Origin: Arthrobacter_D sp015752045 | Lineage (GTDB): Bacteria; Actinomycetota; Actinomycetes; Actinomycetales; Micrococcaceae | Length of the DNA stretch: 64,000 nt | Assembly: GCF_015752045.1 (NCBI RefSeq) | Contig: NZ_JADOUS010000001.1 | Coordinates: 440,636-504,635 of the forward strand | Reading direction: 5' to 3' | Shown: positions 26,010-34,601 of the stretch, piece by piece | How positions within the stretch are numbered: the stretch's first letter is position 1 | Layout of the letters: each line of letters begins with the position of its first letter | The notes under the pieces: model-generated | Told to the model about the DNA's origin: nothing | What the model saw: only the letters and a program-made list of their open reading frames with translations | The model's database searches: none | Translations under genes and position numbers: made by a program

Positions 26010-26498
26010 TCAGTAGCGGGGCGCGGCCTCAGGGTGCGCCGCCAGGTCCTCCTCCACCTGCCGGTGGATCCGCTTCTCGACGATGAACGACAGCAGCGGC
26101 ACCACGCCGCCGAGGGCGATCAGGATGAAGCGGCCGAACGGCCAGCGCATGATCTGCCAGAGGCGGAAGTCGGCGATGAGGTAGACCACGTACAGCCAGC
26201 CGTGGACGATCAGCACGGTGGTCGAGAGGTTCAGCCCCCCGGCCGTCGCAGCGACCGTTTCGGGCAGGAACTGGAGGGGCGCGCCGCCGCCGGCCACGAT
26301 CTCCGTCCCGAACCCGTACTTGGCGACCATCTCCACGACCACGAGCAGGAGCATCACACCTGTCGCGTACGCGAGGATCTTGTAGAACTTCAGGGCGGAG
26401 CGGATCTGCGCGTGCGTGCCGCCGAACCGCCGCTTCGGCTTGCCCTTCGCGGGCGCACGGCCCGTTCCTGTGGTCGGGTCGAGAGCTGGCTCAGTCAC
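26010..26498 (-). CDS. DUF3817 membrane protein
   Basis: A 162-residue inner-membrane protein of the DUF3817 family, with a basic N-terminal stretch (GKPKRRFGG), and helices near 40-62, 92-115 and 122-140 (LKFYKILAYATGVMLLLVV, HGWLYVVYLIADFRL). The GTG start at 26498 overlaps the SURF1 stop by eight bases, so the two are translationally coupled. In actinobacteria these two genes are often paired near guaA, and a role with the respiratory chain has been suggested by context only. Confidence 0.88.
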   Translation of the reverse strand: MTEPALDPTTGTGRAPAKGKPKRRFGGTHAQIRSALKFYKILAYATGVMLLLVVVEMVAKYGFGTEIVAGGGAPLQFLPETVAATAGGLNLSTTVLIVHGWLYVVYLIADFRLWQIMRWPFGRFILIALGGVVPLLSFIVEKRIHRQVEEDLAAHPEAAPRY

Positions 26499-27375
26499 GG
26501 TGCATTCCGCCTTCGGTGTCGGGTCTCATCTCGGAGCTTGCTGCGGGCCTGCCGTCGGATCCGACGCCGGCCGCGGGCTGGGCCTCCGCGTCATCAGCGG
26601 CGTCGGCGGCGTCCTCGAGCGAGCGGCGGTGGTCGTCGGCGACGAGCCGCCACCACAGGAAGAACGCGAAGCCCGCGAAGACGAACCACTCGATCGCGTA
26701 GAAGATGTTCAGCCAGTTGATGGGGGTTTCCTGCGGCTGCGGGCCGACGACCACCGGCTCCATGCCGGCAGCGAAGGGCACGTCCGCTCCCCCGGCGGTC
26801 ACCGTCGTCGCCACCACGAAGGCGGCGTAGGCGCGCACGTCCCACCGGGTGGCGAGCTCGGCCGTGGACAGCGAGGGGACCTGGCCCTCGACGGGCCGCT
26901 GCACCAGCGGCGCTTCGGGTGGCAGGAGGCGTCCGACGACGGCGGCCGGGCCCTCCTGTTCGGGCAGGGACGTGGCATCCTCCGCCGCGGGCAGCCAGCC
27001 GAGCACGATCGGGATCACGGGACTCTCCCCGGCGTCGCCCGCCGGCGTCGCCACGCCGTCGACGGCGAACGCCTGGACCACCCAGAGTCCTTCCTCGCCG
27101 TCGCGCAGGCGGTCCTGGACGAGGGTGCGGGTGTCCGGCAGGAAATCGCCGTCGAGCGAGACCATCTGGTCGGCGCCGGAGGCGTACAGGGGCGTGAGGG
27201 GCTGGAGCACGTCGGTCAGGGGCCGGACCTCCTCGGTGGTGCTCGGCGCGGGCGGCGGGGCCTGCCGCGAGGAGTTGAACTGCCACTGGCTGAGGAGCAC
27301 GAAGACCGAGGCGATCACCATCGCGAGGATCAGCAGAAGGATCCATCGAGGCTTGAGCGCGGTCTTCAACACCAC
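26491..27375 (-). CDS. SURF1 family protein, probable cytochrome oxidase assembly factor
   Basis: A 294-residue membrane protein with helices at both ends: WILLLILAMVIASVFVLLSQWQF (about 10-32) and LNIFYAIEWFVFAGFAFFLWW (about 222-243), holding a large outside domain, as in SURF1, which assists haem a insertion into cytochrome aa3 oxidase. The motif QWQFNSSR after the first helix and PINWLNIFYAIEW before the second are family hallmarks. A charged 45-residue tail follows. It overlaps the DUF3817 gene and is divergent from the ABC exporter genes. Confidence 0.9.
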   Translation of the reverse strand: MVLKTALKPRWILLLILAMVIASVFVLLSQWQFNSSRQAPPPAPSTTEEVRPLTDVLQPLTPLYASGADQMVSLDGDFLPDTRTLVQDRLRDGEEGLWVVQAFAVDGVATPAGDAGESPVIPIVLGWLPAAEDATSLPEQEGPAAVVGRLLPPEAPLVQRPVEGQVPSLSTAELATRWDVRAYAAFVVATTVTAGGADVPFAAGMEPVVVGPQPQETPINWLNIFYAIEWFVFAGFAFFLWWRLVADDHRRSLEDAADAADDAEAQPAAGVGSDGRPAASSEMRPDTEGGMHRD

Positions 27376-27502
27376 TTAAAGGTACTTCGTGCCCGTGTAG
27401 AACAACGAATGACGCCCACGCGGGACGGCCCGGGGCGGGACCGGAAAAACTGATTGGGATATCTCTATCACTGAGCCCGGATACGGTCTACGCTTGGTCC
27501 TC

Positions 27503-29224
27503 GTGCGCTCCTATCCCTATCCCCTGACCGGTCCACCGGATCTGCGTTCGCCTGCGCGCTACCTGCTGTGGCTCGCGGGCCACCAGAAGGCGACGCTGGC
27601 CGCCGGGATCCTGCTCGGCACCGTGTGGATGGCATCGCAGGCGGTCATGCCCTTCGTCCTCGGCAGGGCCATCGACGACGGCGTGATCGGCGCGGACTAC
27701 CCGGCGCTCGTCGCGTGGGCCGGCGCCCTGCTCGGCCTCATGGTGGTCCAGGCGGCCTCCGACACCGCCACGCACCGCGCGGGGGTCAGCAACTGGATGC
27801 AAGCCGCGTTCCGCTCCGTCCGCCTGGTGGGCCACACGATCAGCAGGACCGGCGACGCGCTGCCTGCGGCCCTGTCCACCGGGGAGGTGGTCTCGACGGC
27901 GGCCTCCGACGCCTTCCGGCTCGGCGAGGTCTACGAGGTCCTGACACGGCTCGCCGGCGCGACCGCGGCATGGCTCGTGGTGACGGCCCTCATCTGGCAG
28001 ACCTCCCCCGTGCTCGGCGTCGTGGTGCTCGCGGGCGTCCCCGCGTGCTGCGGACTGCTCCTGTTCGTGGTGCGGCCGCTGCAGGCGAGGCAGCGTGAGC
28101 AGCGCGAGGCATCCGGCCGGATGACAGCGGTCGGCGCGGACACCGTGGCCGGACTGCGCGTGCTGCGCGGCATCGGCGGCGAGCACATCTTCGTGGACCG
28201 CTACCGGGCCAGGTCCGCGGAGACACGCGACTCGGGCATCCGGGTGGCGCACTCCCTCGCGGACCTCGAGGCGTCCCAGGTCTTCATCGCAGGCACCTTC
28301 AGCGTGGTGTTCACGTGGGTCGGGGCGTCCCTGGTCCTCTCGGGTGACATCACGCCCGGCCAGCTCGTGGCGCTGTACGGCTTCTCGATCTTCCTCATGA
28401 CGCCCATCCGGGCGGCGGCCGATTCCGTGGCGCGCTTCATCCGCGCCCACGTGGGTGCACGGAAGATCCTCGCCGTGCTCGCGGTCCGGGCGGACGTCGC
28501 CGACAGCACGACGCCGGTCCCCGCCCCGCCGTCGGGCTCCGCCCTCGTGGACGAGCGCTCCGGCGTCGTCGTCGAACCCGGCCTGCTGACCGCTGTCGTC
28601 TCGAAGGACCCCGCGGAGGCGACAAACGCCGTCACCCGCCTCGGCCGCTTCGAGGACGCCGCCCTCGAGGAGGCGACCGTCCGGTGGGGCGCCGCCGACC
28701 TGCGGCACATTCCGCTCGCTGCCATCCGCGAGCGCATCGTGGTGAGCGAGGCGGGCCCGCAGCTCTTCAGCGGGCCCCTCCGCCGGCAGCTCGACCCGCA
28801 CGGCCGGCACGACGACGGCGGGATCCTCGGAGCCCTCGAAGCCGCCAGCGCCCTCGACATCCTCGACGGACTCGACGGGGGCCTCGACCACGAGGTCACC
28901 GAGCGGGGCCGGGGCTTCTCGGGAGGGCAGCGGCAGCGCCTCATCCTGGCCCGTGCCTACCTGACCGACGCCGAGACCCTCGTCCTGGTGGAACCGACCA
29001 GCGCCGTCGACGCCCACACCGAGCAGCGGATTGCCTCCCGGCTCGCCGGGGCGCGGCGACGGGACGGCCGGACGACCGTCGTCGTCACCGCGAGCCCGCT
29101 GCTGCTGCGGGCCGTGGACCGCGTGATCTTCCTCGAGGACGGCCGCGTCGCCGCACAGGGCAGTCATCCCGACCTCATGGCCGGCCACCCCGCGTACCGG
29201 GACGTGGTGATGCGCAGTGAGTAG
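27503..29224 (+). CDS. Heterodimeric ABC exporter, subunit with canonical signature but degenerate Walker A and B
   Basis: A 573-residue exporter half with a six-helix ABC membrane domain (about 20-310) and a nucleotide-binding domain. Walker A is not recognisable: the expected place reads VSKDPAEATNAVT. Walker B has Val496 in place of Asp (LVLVEPTSAVD), while the signature FSGGQRQR (472-479) is intact. In heterodimeric exporters one subunit gives the Walker motifs and the other the signature. GTG 27503 or TTG 27494 could start it; neither has a clear ribosome-binding site. It overlaps the next gene by eight bases. The exported substrate is unknown. Confidence 0.88.
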   Translation: MRSYPYPLTGPPDLRSPARYLLWLAGHQKATLAAGILLGTVWMASQAVMPFVLGRAIDDGVIGADYPALVAWAGALLGLMVVQAASDTATHRAGVSNWMQAAFRSVRLVGHTISRTGDALPAALSTGEVVSTAASDAFRLGEVYEVLTRLAGATAAWLVVTALIWQTSPVLGVVVLAGVPACCGLLLFVVRPLQARQREQREASGRMTAVGADTVAGLRVLRGIGGEHIFVDRYRARSAETRDSGIRVAHSLADLEASQVFIAGTFSVVFTWVGASLVLSGDITPGQLVALYGFSIFLMTPIRAAADSVARFIRAHVGARKILAVLAVRADVADSTTPVPAPPSGSALVDERSGVVVEPGLLTAVVSKDPAEATNAVTRLGRFEDAALEEATVRWGAADLRHIPLAAIRERIVVSEAGPQLFSGPLRRQLDPHGRHDDGGILGALEAASALDILDGLDGGLDHEVTERGRGFSGGQRQRLILARAYLTDAETLVLVEPTSAVDAHTEQRIASRLAGARRRDGRTTVVVTASPLLLRAVDRVIFLEDGRVAAQGSHPDLMAGHPAYRDVVMRSE

Positions 29225-30962
29225 CACGGCCACGCTTCCCGTCGCCGCGCCGAAAGCGGTGCGCGACGAGGCATCACGCCTGATCCGCCACCACCGGCGG
29301 GGCCTCGGGGCGGTGATCGCACTGTACGTCGGATCGGCCGTCGCAGGGCTCGCCGGACCCCTGCTGCTCGGCATCCTCATCGATGCCGTCGCGGCGGGCA
29401 CGACGTCCGGCGTCGTCGCATCCGTGTCGCTCGGCATGCTCGCGTTCCTCGCGGTGCAGTCGGTGCTGCGCCGGTACGCCGTCCGGTCCGGCATGGTGTT
29501 CGGCGAACGCGTGTTCGCCGAGCTGCGCGAGGACTTCATGGAGGACGTCACCGCGCTCCCCCTCTCCACGGTCGAGAAGGCCGGCACCGGCGACCTGGTG
29601 GCCCGCACGACCAACGACATCGACGCCGTGTCCCACACGGTGCGCTTCGGCGTCCCGCAGGTCGTCGTCTCGGTGGTGACGATCGTCCTGACGCTCGGCG
29701 CCGCCGTCGTCACCTCCCCCGTCCTGTCGCTGGCCCTCCTCGTGGGGCTGCCGCTGCTCTGGCCCGTGACGCGCTGGTACCTCCGGCGCAGCGCCGGCGG
29801 GTACATGCGCGAACGCGAGACGTACGCCGTCGTGAACGGGACGATCACCGAGAGCATCGAGGGCGCCCGCACCGTGGACGCCCTCAGCCTGGGAGGGCTG
29901 CGCCGCGCGGACCTCGACGACGCCCTCGGCAGCAGCTACCGGGCGGAGCGCTACACGCTGTGGCTGCGCTCCGTGCTGTTCCCGGCCGCGGACATCGCGT
30001 TCTGGCTGCCTGCCGCGGCCGTCCTCCTGTGGGGCGGCTGGCTCGCCGGCCAGGGCATGGTCACCCCCGGTGCCGTGGCCACCGTGGCCCTGTTCGCGGT
30101 GCGGCTGATCGACCCGGTGGACCTGCTCATCATGTGGACCGACGAGATCCAGGTGGGCGCTGCGTCGCTGGCCAGGATCGTCGGCATCAAGGGCGTCGAG
30201 CCCGACCGGGAGGCGACGGCGGCGGAACCGGCCAACGACGACATCGTCGTGTCGGCCGCCACCTACGCCTACCGTCCCGGGCACGACGTGCTGCACGGCG
30301 TGGACCTCACGCTCGTGCGGGGCGAGCGCCTGGCCGTCGTCGGCCCGTCGGGGGCCGGCAAGTCGACGCTGGGGCGCCTGATCGCGGGGATCCACCCGCC
30401 GACGTCGGGCTCCGTCACGGTGGGCGGCGTGCCGCTCGTGGACCGGCCGCTCGACGCGCTGCGCCGCGAGGTGGCGCTCGTGACGCAGGAGCACCACGTG
30501 TTCGTCGGTTCCGTCTCCGACAACGTGCGCCTCGGACGGGCGGACGCGGGCGACGGCGAGATCGAGGACGCCCTGCGCAGCGTCGGGGCGCTCGACTGGG
30601 TGAAGCAGCTGCCCGAGGGCGTGGACACGGAGGTGGGCTCGGGTGCGTACGAGTTGAGCCCTGCGCGGGCCCAGGAGCTCGCGCTGGCGCGACTCATCCT
30701 CGCCGATCCGCACACCCTGGTGCTCGACGAGGCGACGTCCCTGATCGACCCGCAGGCCGCACGCGACCTCGAGCGCTCGCTCAACGCGGTCCTCGAGGGG
30801 CGGACCGTGATCGCCATCGCGCACCGCCTGCACACGGCGCACGACGCCGACCGTGTCGCCGTCGTCGAGGAGGGGCGGATCGCGGAGCTGGGCTCCCACG
30901 AGGAACTGCTCGCGCTCGACGGCGCGTACGCGTCCCTGTGGCACTCGTGGCGGAGCGACTGA
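29217..30962 (+). CDS. Heterodimeric ABC exporter, subunit with canonical Walker motifs but degenerate signature
   Basis: A 581-residue partner of the preceding gene. The membrane domain spans about 25-310. The nucleotide domain has Walker A GPSGAGKST (376-384), Walker B TLVLDEATS and the His switch in AIAHRLHTAHD, but the signature reads LSPARAQEL (480-488) where LSGGQ is expected. Combined with the first subunit this gives one complete ATP site (its Walker A with the partner's SGGQ) and one site lacking all key residues. The GTG start lies inside the end of the upstream gene, so translation is coupled. Confidence 0.9.
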   Translation: MSSTATLPVAAPKAVRDEASRLIRHHRRGLGAVIALYVGSAVAGLAGPLLLGILIDAVAAGTTSGVVASVSLGMLAFLAVQSVLRRYAVRSGMVFGERVFAELREDFMEDVTALPLSTVEKAGTGDLVARTTNDIDAVSHTVRFGVPQVVVSVVTIVLTLGAAVVTSPVLSLALLVGLPLLWPVTRWYLRRSAGGYMRERETYAVVNGTITESIEGARTVDALSLGGLRRADLDDALGSSYRAERYTLWLRSVLFPAADIAFWLPAAAVLLWGGWLAGQGMVTPGAVATVALFAVRLIDPVDLLIMWTDEIQVGAASLARIVGIKGVEPDREATAAEPANDDIVVSAATYAYRPGHDVLHGVDLTLVRGERLAVVGPSGAGKSTLGRLIAGIHPPTSGSVTVGGVPLVDRPLDALRREVALVTQEHHVFVGSVSDNVRLGRADAGDGEIEDALRSVGALDWVKQLPEGVDTEVGSGAYELSPARAQELALARLILADPHTLVLDEATSLIDPQAARDLERSLNAVLEGRTVIAIAHRLHTAHDADRVAVVEEGRIAELGSHEELLALDGAYASLWHSWRSD

Positions 30963-31017
30963 CGGGCCGGTCGTCCGGCTGGCCGTCCAGCTGACCGGCT
31001 GACCGGCTGGCCGTCTG

Positions 31018-31509
31018 CTAGTGGTCGAAGAACACCAGGGAGGAGTTGATCAGTTCGGCGATCACCTCGGCGTCGTGCGCGCGGCGCAGCGACTCCCGGA
31101 AGTTCTCCTTGAACAGGCTGCGGGCGATCGTCGCGAGGACCTCGAGGTGCTCCGAGAAGGACTGCGCGGGGGTGGCCATGAGGAGGACGAGGGTGGCCGG
31201 GCCGTCCACGGCCCCGAAGTCGAGGCTGTACCCGAAGCGCGTCACCCCGACGGCGATCGAGGTCTGGTTGACGTATTCGCTGCGTGCGTGCGGCAGGCCG
31301 ACGCCGCCGGGAAGCCCCGTCGCCATCTGGTGCTCACGGGAGTTGACCTGGTCGAGGAAGGCCTGGAGGTCCGAGATCCGGCCCGCCTCGTACAGCCGCC
31401 CTGCGAGCTGGGCCGCGGCCTCCTCCTTGGAGGTCGCCTCCATCTCGAGGATCACGAGGTCGGGGGTGGTCAGTTCGGCGTCGTGCAGATCGAGCGGCTT
31501 CTCGCTCAC
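31018..31509 (-). CDS. Orphan PTS EIIA domain protein (fructose/mannitol type)
   Basis: A 163-residue EIIA of the PTS_EIIA_2 type. The phosphorylated His should be His74 in VGLPHARSEYV, with AVDGPATLVLLMATP downstream. No EIIB or EIIC gene is nearby, so it may regulate rather than transport, as with EIIA-Ntr-like proteins. GTG 31509 has GAAAGG upstream and lies 17 bases after the guaB3 stop, so the two are probably co-transcribed, tying a PTS signal to the purine locus. Its phosphodonor would be HPr from elsewhere. Confidence 0.88.
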   Translation of the reverse strand: MSEKPLDLHDAELTTPDLVILEMEATSKEEAAAQLAGRLYEAGRISDLQAFLDQVNSREHQMATGLPGGVGLPHARSEYVNQTSIAVGVTRFGYSLDFGAVDGPATLVLLMATPAQSFSEHLEVLATIARSLFKENFRESLRRAHDAEVIAELINSSLVFFDH

Positions 31510-31526
31510 AGGGTGCCTTTCGGGGT

Positions 31527-32666
31527 TCAGTCGACCGAGACGTACGGCGAGAGGACTACTTCCACCCGCTGGAATTCCTTCAGGTCCGAGTACCCGGTGG
31601 TGGCCATCGCACGCCGCAGCGCCCCGATCAGGTTCGAGGTGCCGTCCGTGTGGTGTGACGGGCCCCACAGGACTTCCTGCAGGGGCCCGACGGTCCCGAT
31701 GTTGACCCTGTCGCCGCGCGGCAGTTCCGGGTGGTGTGCCTCCTGACCCCAGTGCCACCCCTGGCCGGGCGCCTCCTCGGCCCGGGCGAGCGCGGAGCCG
31801 AGCATGACGGCGTCGGCGCCCATGGCGATGGCCTTGACGATGTCCCCGCTGGCGCCCATGCCGCCGTCGGCGATGACGTGCACGTAGCGCCCGCCGGATT
31901 CGTCCATGTAGTCGCGCCGGGCTCCGGCGACGTCGGCGATGGCGGAGGCGAGCGGCGAGTGGATGCCGAGCGCACGGCGGGTCGTGGTCGTGGCGCCGCC
32001 GCCGAAGCCGACCAGCACACCGGCCGCACCGGTGCGCATGAGGTGCAGCGCCGGAGTGTAGCCCGCCGCGCCGCCCACGATCACGGGGACGTCGAGTTCG
32101 TAGATGAACTTCTTGAGGTCCAGCGGCTCCTCGTTCTTGGACACGTGTTCGGCGGAGACCGTGGTGCCACGGATGACGAAGATGTCGACGCCGGCCGCGA
32201 GGACCGTCTTGTAGAACTGCTGGGTGCGCTGCGGCGTGAGCGACCCGGCGACCGTCACGCCGGCCTCGCGGATCTCGGCGAGGCGGCTCGTGATGAGCTC
32301 GGCCTGGATCGGGGCCTCGTAGATCTCCTGCATGCGCCGGGTGGCGGCGGGGCTGAAGTTCTCCGCGCTCAGTCCGGCGATCTCGTCGAGGGCCTGCTGC
32401 GGGTCCTCGTAGCGGGTCCACAGACCCTCCAGGTTGAGGACGCCGAGGCCGCCGAGCCGGCCCATCGCGATCGCGGTGGCGGGCGACATCGCGGAGTCCA
32501 TGGGGGCCGCGACGACCGGCATCTCGAACTGGTAGGCGTCGATCTGCCACTGCACGGAGACGTCGAGCGGATCACGGGTGCGGCGGGAGGGCATCACCGC
32601 CACGTCGTCCAGCGAATATGCCCTGCGTCCGCGCTTGCCTCGGCCGATCTCGATCTCGTAAGTCAC
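31527..32666 (-). CDS. guaB3: GuaB3 family IMP dehydrogenase-related protein
   Basis: A 379-residue (beta/alpha)8 barrel of the GuaB3 family, without the CBS pair found in true IMP dehydrogenase. The phosphate-site region VHVIADGGMGASGDI and the start (GRGKRGRRAYSLDDVAVMPSRRT) are as in GuaB3. The loop that carries the catalytic Cys in GuaB (GSICTTR) here reads GATTTTR, so Thr227 takes its place. IMP dehydrogenase activity is therefore doubtful; GMP reductase activity has been reported for some GuaB3 proteins. TAACCT-N6-GTG marks a leaderless start. Confidence 0.9.
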   Translation of the reverse strand: MTYEIEIGRGKRGRRAYSLDDVAVMPSRRTRDPLDVSVQWQIDAYQFEMPVVAAPMDSAMSPATAIAMGRLGGLGVLNLEGLWTRYEDPQQALDEIAGLSAENFSPAATRRMQEIYEAPIQAELITSRLAEIREAGVTVAGSLTPQRTQQFYKTVLAAGVDIFVIRGTTVSAEHVSKNEEPLDLKKFIYELDVPVIVGGAAGYTPALHLMRTGAAGVLVGFGGGATTTTRRALGIHSPLASAIADVAGARRDYMDESGGRYVHVIADGGMGASGDIVKAIAMGADAVMLGSALARAEEAPGQGWHWGQEAHHPELPRGDRVNIGTVGPLQEVLWGPSHHTDGTSNLIGALRRAMATTGYSDLKEFQRVEVVLSPYVSVD

Positions 32667-32672
32667 TGCTCT

Positions 32673-32678
32673 AGGTTA
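32673..32678 (-). promoter_or_regulatory. -10 box of a probable leaderless guaB3 transcript
   Basis: On the minus strand TAACCT stands six bases before the GTG start of guaB3; no ribosome-binding site is visible. Confidence 0.5.
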
Positions 32679-32735
32679 GCCCAGCGCGCCCTCGCGGCAG
32701 GTGTCGCGTCGCGCGGGCGCGGCCGCTTGCGCGGG

Positions 32736-34565
32736 TCAGGCGTCGGGCAGCTGGCTCTCGAACATCCGGAAGTACCGGCCCCGCAGCGCCACGAGTTCCC
32801 GGTGCGTCCCCGACTCCACGATTTCGCCGTCCTCGAGCATGTGGACGACGTCGGCCTTCTCGATGGTCGCCAGGCGGTGGCTGATCGCGATGATCGTCCG
32901 TGAGCGGTCGGCGAACAGGCGGGTGAAGATGCGGTGCTCGGCGAGCGCGTCGATGGCCGACGTCGGCTCGTCCATGACGATGAACGGCGCGTCCCGGTAG
33001 AAGTTGCGGGCCATGGCGAGCCGCTGCCACTGACCGCCGGAGAGACCGCTACCCTTGCGCCCGCGGGGGTCCTCCATCCAGTTGCTGACGTAGTTCTCGA
33101 ACCCGTTCGGCATCTTCTGGATGAAGTCGGCCGCTTCGGCGTCGCGCGCCGCCCGGCGCACCCTCGCATCGTCGCGCGGCCGGTGGACGTCACCGAAGTA
33201 GATGTTGTTCTCCGCCGTCGCGAACTCGTACCGCAGGAAGTCCTGCGACATGACCGCGAGGTGCCGGTGCCAGTCGTCGATGCGGATGCCCCGGAGGTCA
33301 CGGCCGTCGAGCCGCACCGTCCCCCTGCTCGGCTGGTACAGCCCGGCGAGGACCCGGATGAGCGTGGATTTGCCCGCCCCGTTGTCGCCCACGATGGCCA
33401 CGTGGGTCCCCCGCTCGAAGGTCATCGAGATGCCCCTGAGGACCTCGGCCTCGCCACCGGCGTAGGTGAAGTGGATGTCCCGGAGCTCGACGGCGGACGG
33501 CGGGTCCTCGAGGCGTCCCGTCGCGGCCGTGGACAGCGGGAAGTCCATGAACTGCTCGTAGTCCTTGAGGTTCGCGAGGTCCTCGTCGATGGAGCTCAGC
33601 GAGGACACCAGGCTGTTGGCCGTGCTGAGGGCGCGGCTGACGATCTGCTGCACGTAGAGGAACTGCCCCACGGGCTGCGCGCGGGCGATGATCTGCCCCA
33701 CGATCCACACGAGGGCGAGCAGCTCGGCCCCGTACTGCAGGGCGTCCGCGAGGAGCTGCTTGGGGATGTAGCGCTTCTGGAAGTCGAGGCGCCGCTTCTC
33801 GTCGGCGTCCCTCAGCGTGGAGCGCAGGTCCATCAGGTACCGGACGATCCCGTAGAGGCGCATCTCGGCGATGTGCTGCGGCTTCATGAGGTTGGTCTCG
33901 ATCATGCGCCGCTGCCGCCGGGAGTCCACCTGGGTGTTCCAGTGCGCCATCTGCTCCCGTGCGAGCCGGAACTGCAGGTAGACGCTCGGGATGATCGCCA
34001 CCAGCACGATCAGGGCGATCCACCAGCTGACCAGGAGCAGCGCGCCGATCGCGAGGAGCACCGACACCAGCTGCGTGAAGATGGCGGCGATGCGGTCGAG
34101 GACGCGCGCATAGGAGTCGGAGAACCGGCGGGCGCGGTCGTAGAGGTCGATCGTCTCCTTGTCGTCGTACCGCCAGAACTCCAGGGCGAGGAAGCGCTCG
34201 TACATGCGGTCGCCCACGATCGCGCCGACGCGGAAGCTCAGCACCTGCTGGATGTAGCGGTCCACGCTCGTGAACGCCCCCCACAGCAGGCCCAGGACGG
34301 CGGTGACGATCACGTAGACGACGGCGGACCGCCCGGCGTCCGGGTCCCCCGCGTAGGCGGCGGCCAGCGCCGTCGTCGTCAGCGACGCGTAGTAGGTGGT
34401 GACCAGCGGCAGGACCGCCGAGATGAGGGAGCCCGCGACCTTCATGGTGACGGCGCCCGGCGACGCCTTCGCGCTGACGACGAGGACCTGCCCGACGGCG
34501 CGGGCGTACGGTCCCAGCCGCAGCTTGCGGCGGGCGGCCACCTGGGGCTGCGGGAGACCGCTCAC
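32736..34565 (-). CDS. ABC exporter with fused membrane and ATPase domains
   Basis: A 609-residue half-exporter, probably a homodimer. The membrane domain (about 30-330) has the six-helix pattern; the nucleotide-binding domain has Walker A GDNGAGKST, signature LSGGQWQR, Walker B FIVMDEPTSAID and the His switch in ISHRLAT, all canonical. The NBD resembles exporters of peptides and lantibiotic-type compounds, but no peptide gene or modification enzyme is near, so the substrate is open. The GTG start at 34565 lies 36 bases after the guaB stop on the same strand. Confidence 0.88.
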   Translation of the reverse strand: MSGLPQPQVAARRKLRLGPYARAVGQVLVVSAKASPGAVTMKVAGSLISAVLPLVTTYYASLTTTALAAAYAGDPDAGRSAVVYVIVTAVLGLLWGAFTSVDRYIQQVLSFRVGAIVGDRMYERFLALEFWRYDDKETIDLYDRARRFSDSYARVLDRIAAIFTQLVSVLLAIGALLLVSWWIALIVLVAIIPSVYLQFRLAREQMAHWNTQVDSRRQRRMIETNLMKPQHIAEMRLYGIVRYLMDLRSTLRDADEKRRLDFQKRYIPKQLLADALQYGAELLALVWIVGQIIARAQPVGQFLYVQQIVSRALSTANSLVSSLSSIDEDLANLKDYEQFMDFPLSTAATGRLEDPPSAVELRDIHFTYAGGEAEVLRGISMTFERGTHVAIVGDNGAGKSTLIRVLAGLYQPSRGTVRLDGRDLRGIRIDDWHRHLAVMSQDFLRYEFATAENNIYFGDVHRPRDDARVRRAARDAEAADFIQKMPNGFENYVSNWMEDPRGRKGSGLSGGQWQRLAMARNFYRDAPFIVMDEPTSAIDALAEHRIFTRLFADRSRTIIAISHRLATIEKADVVHMLEDGEIVESGTHRELVALRGRYFRMFESQLPDA

Positions 34566-34601
34566 GCGGGCCCTCCCGCCCGAGGGGCCACGCGCGGCGC
34601 C

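Noticed and set aside
27488..29872. A minus-strand open frame of about 790 codons opposite the ABC exporter
   Set aside because: The plus-strand exporter has a membrane domain and ABC signature; the antisense reading has none.
30963..31017. Short repeated CCGGCTG units between convergent genes
   Set aside because: The units are few and irregular, and no stable terminator or array can be drawn.
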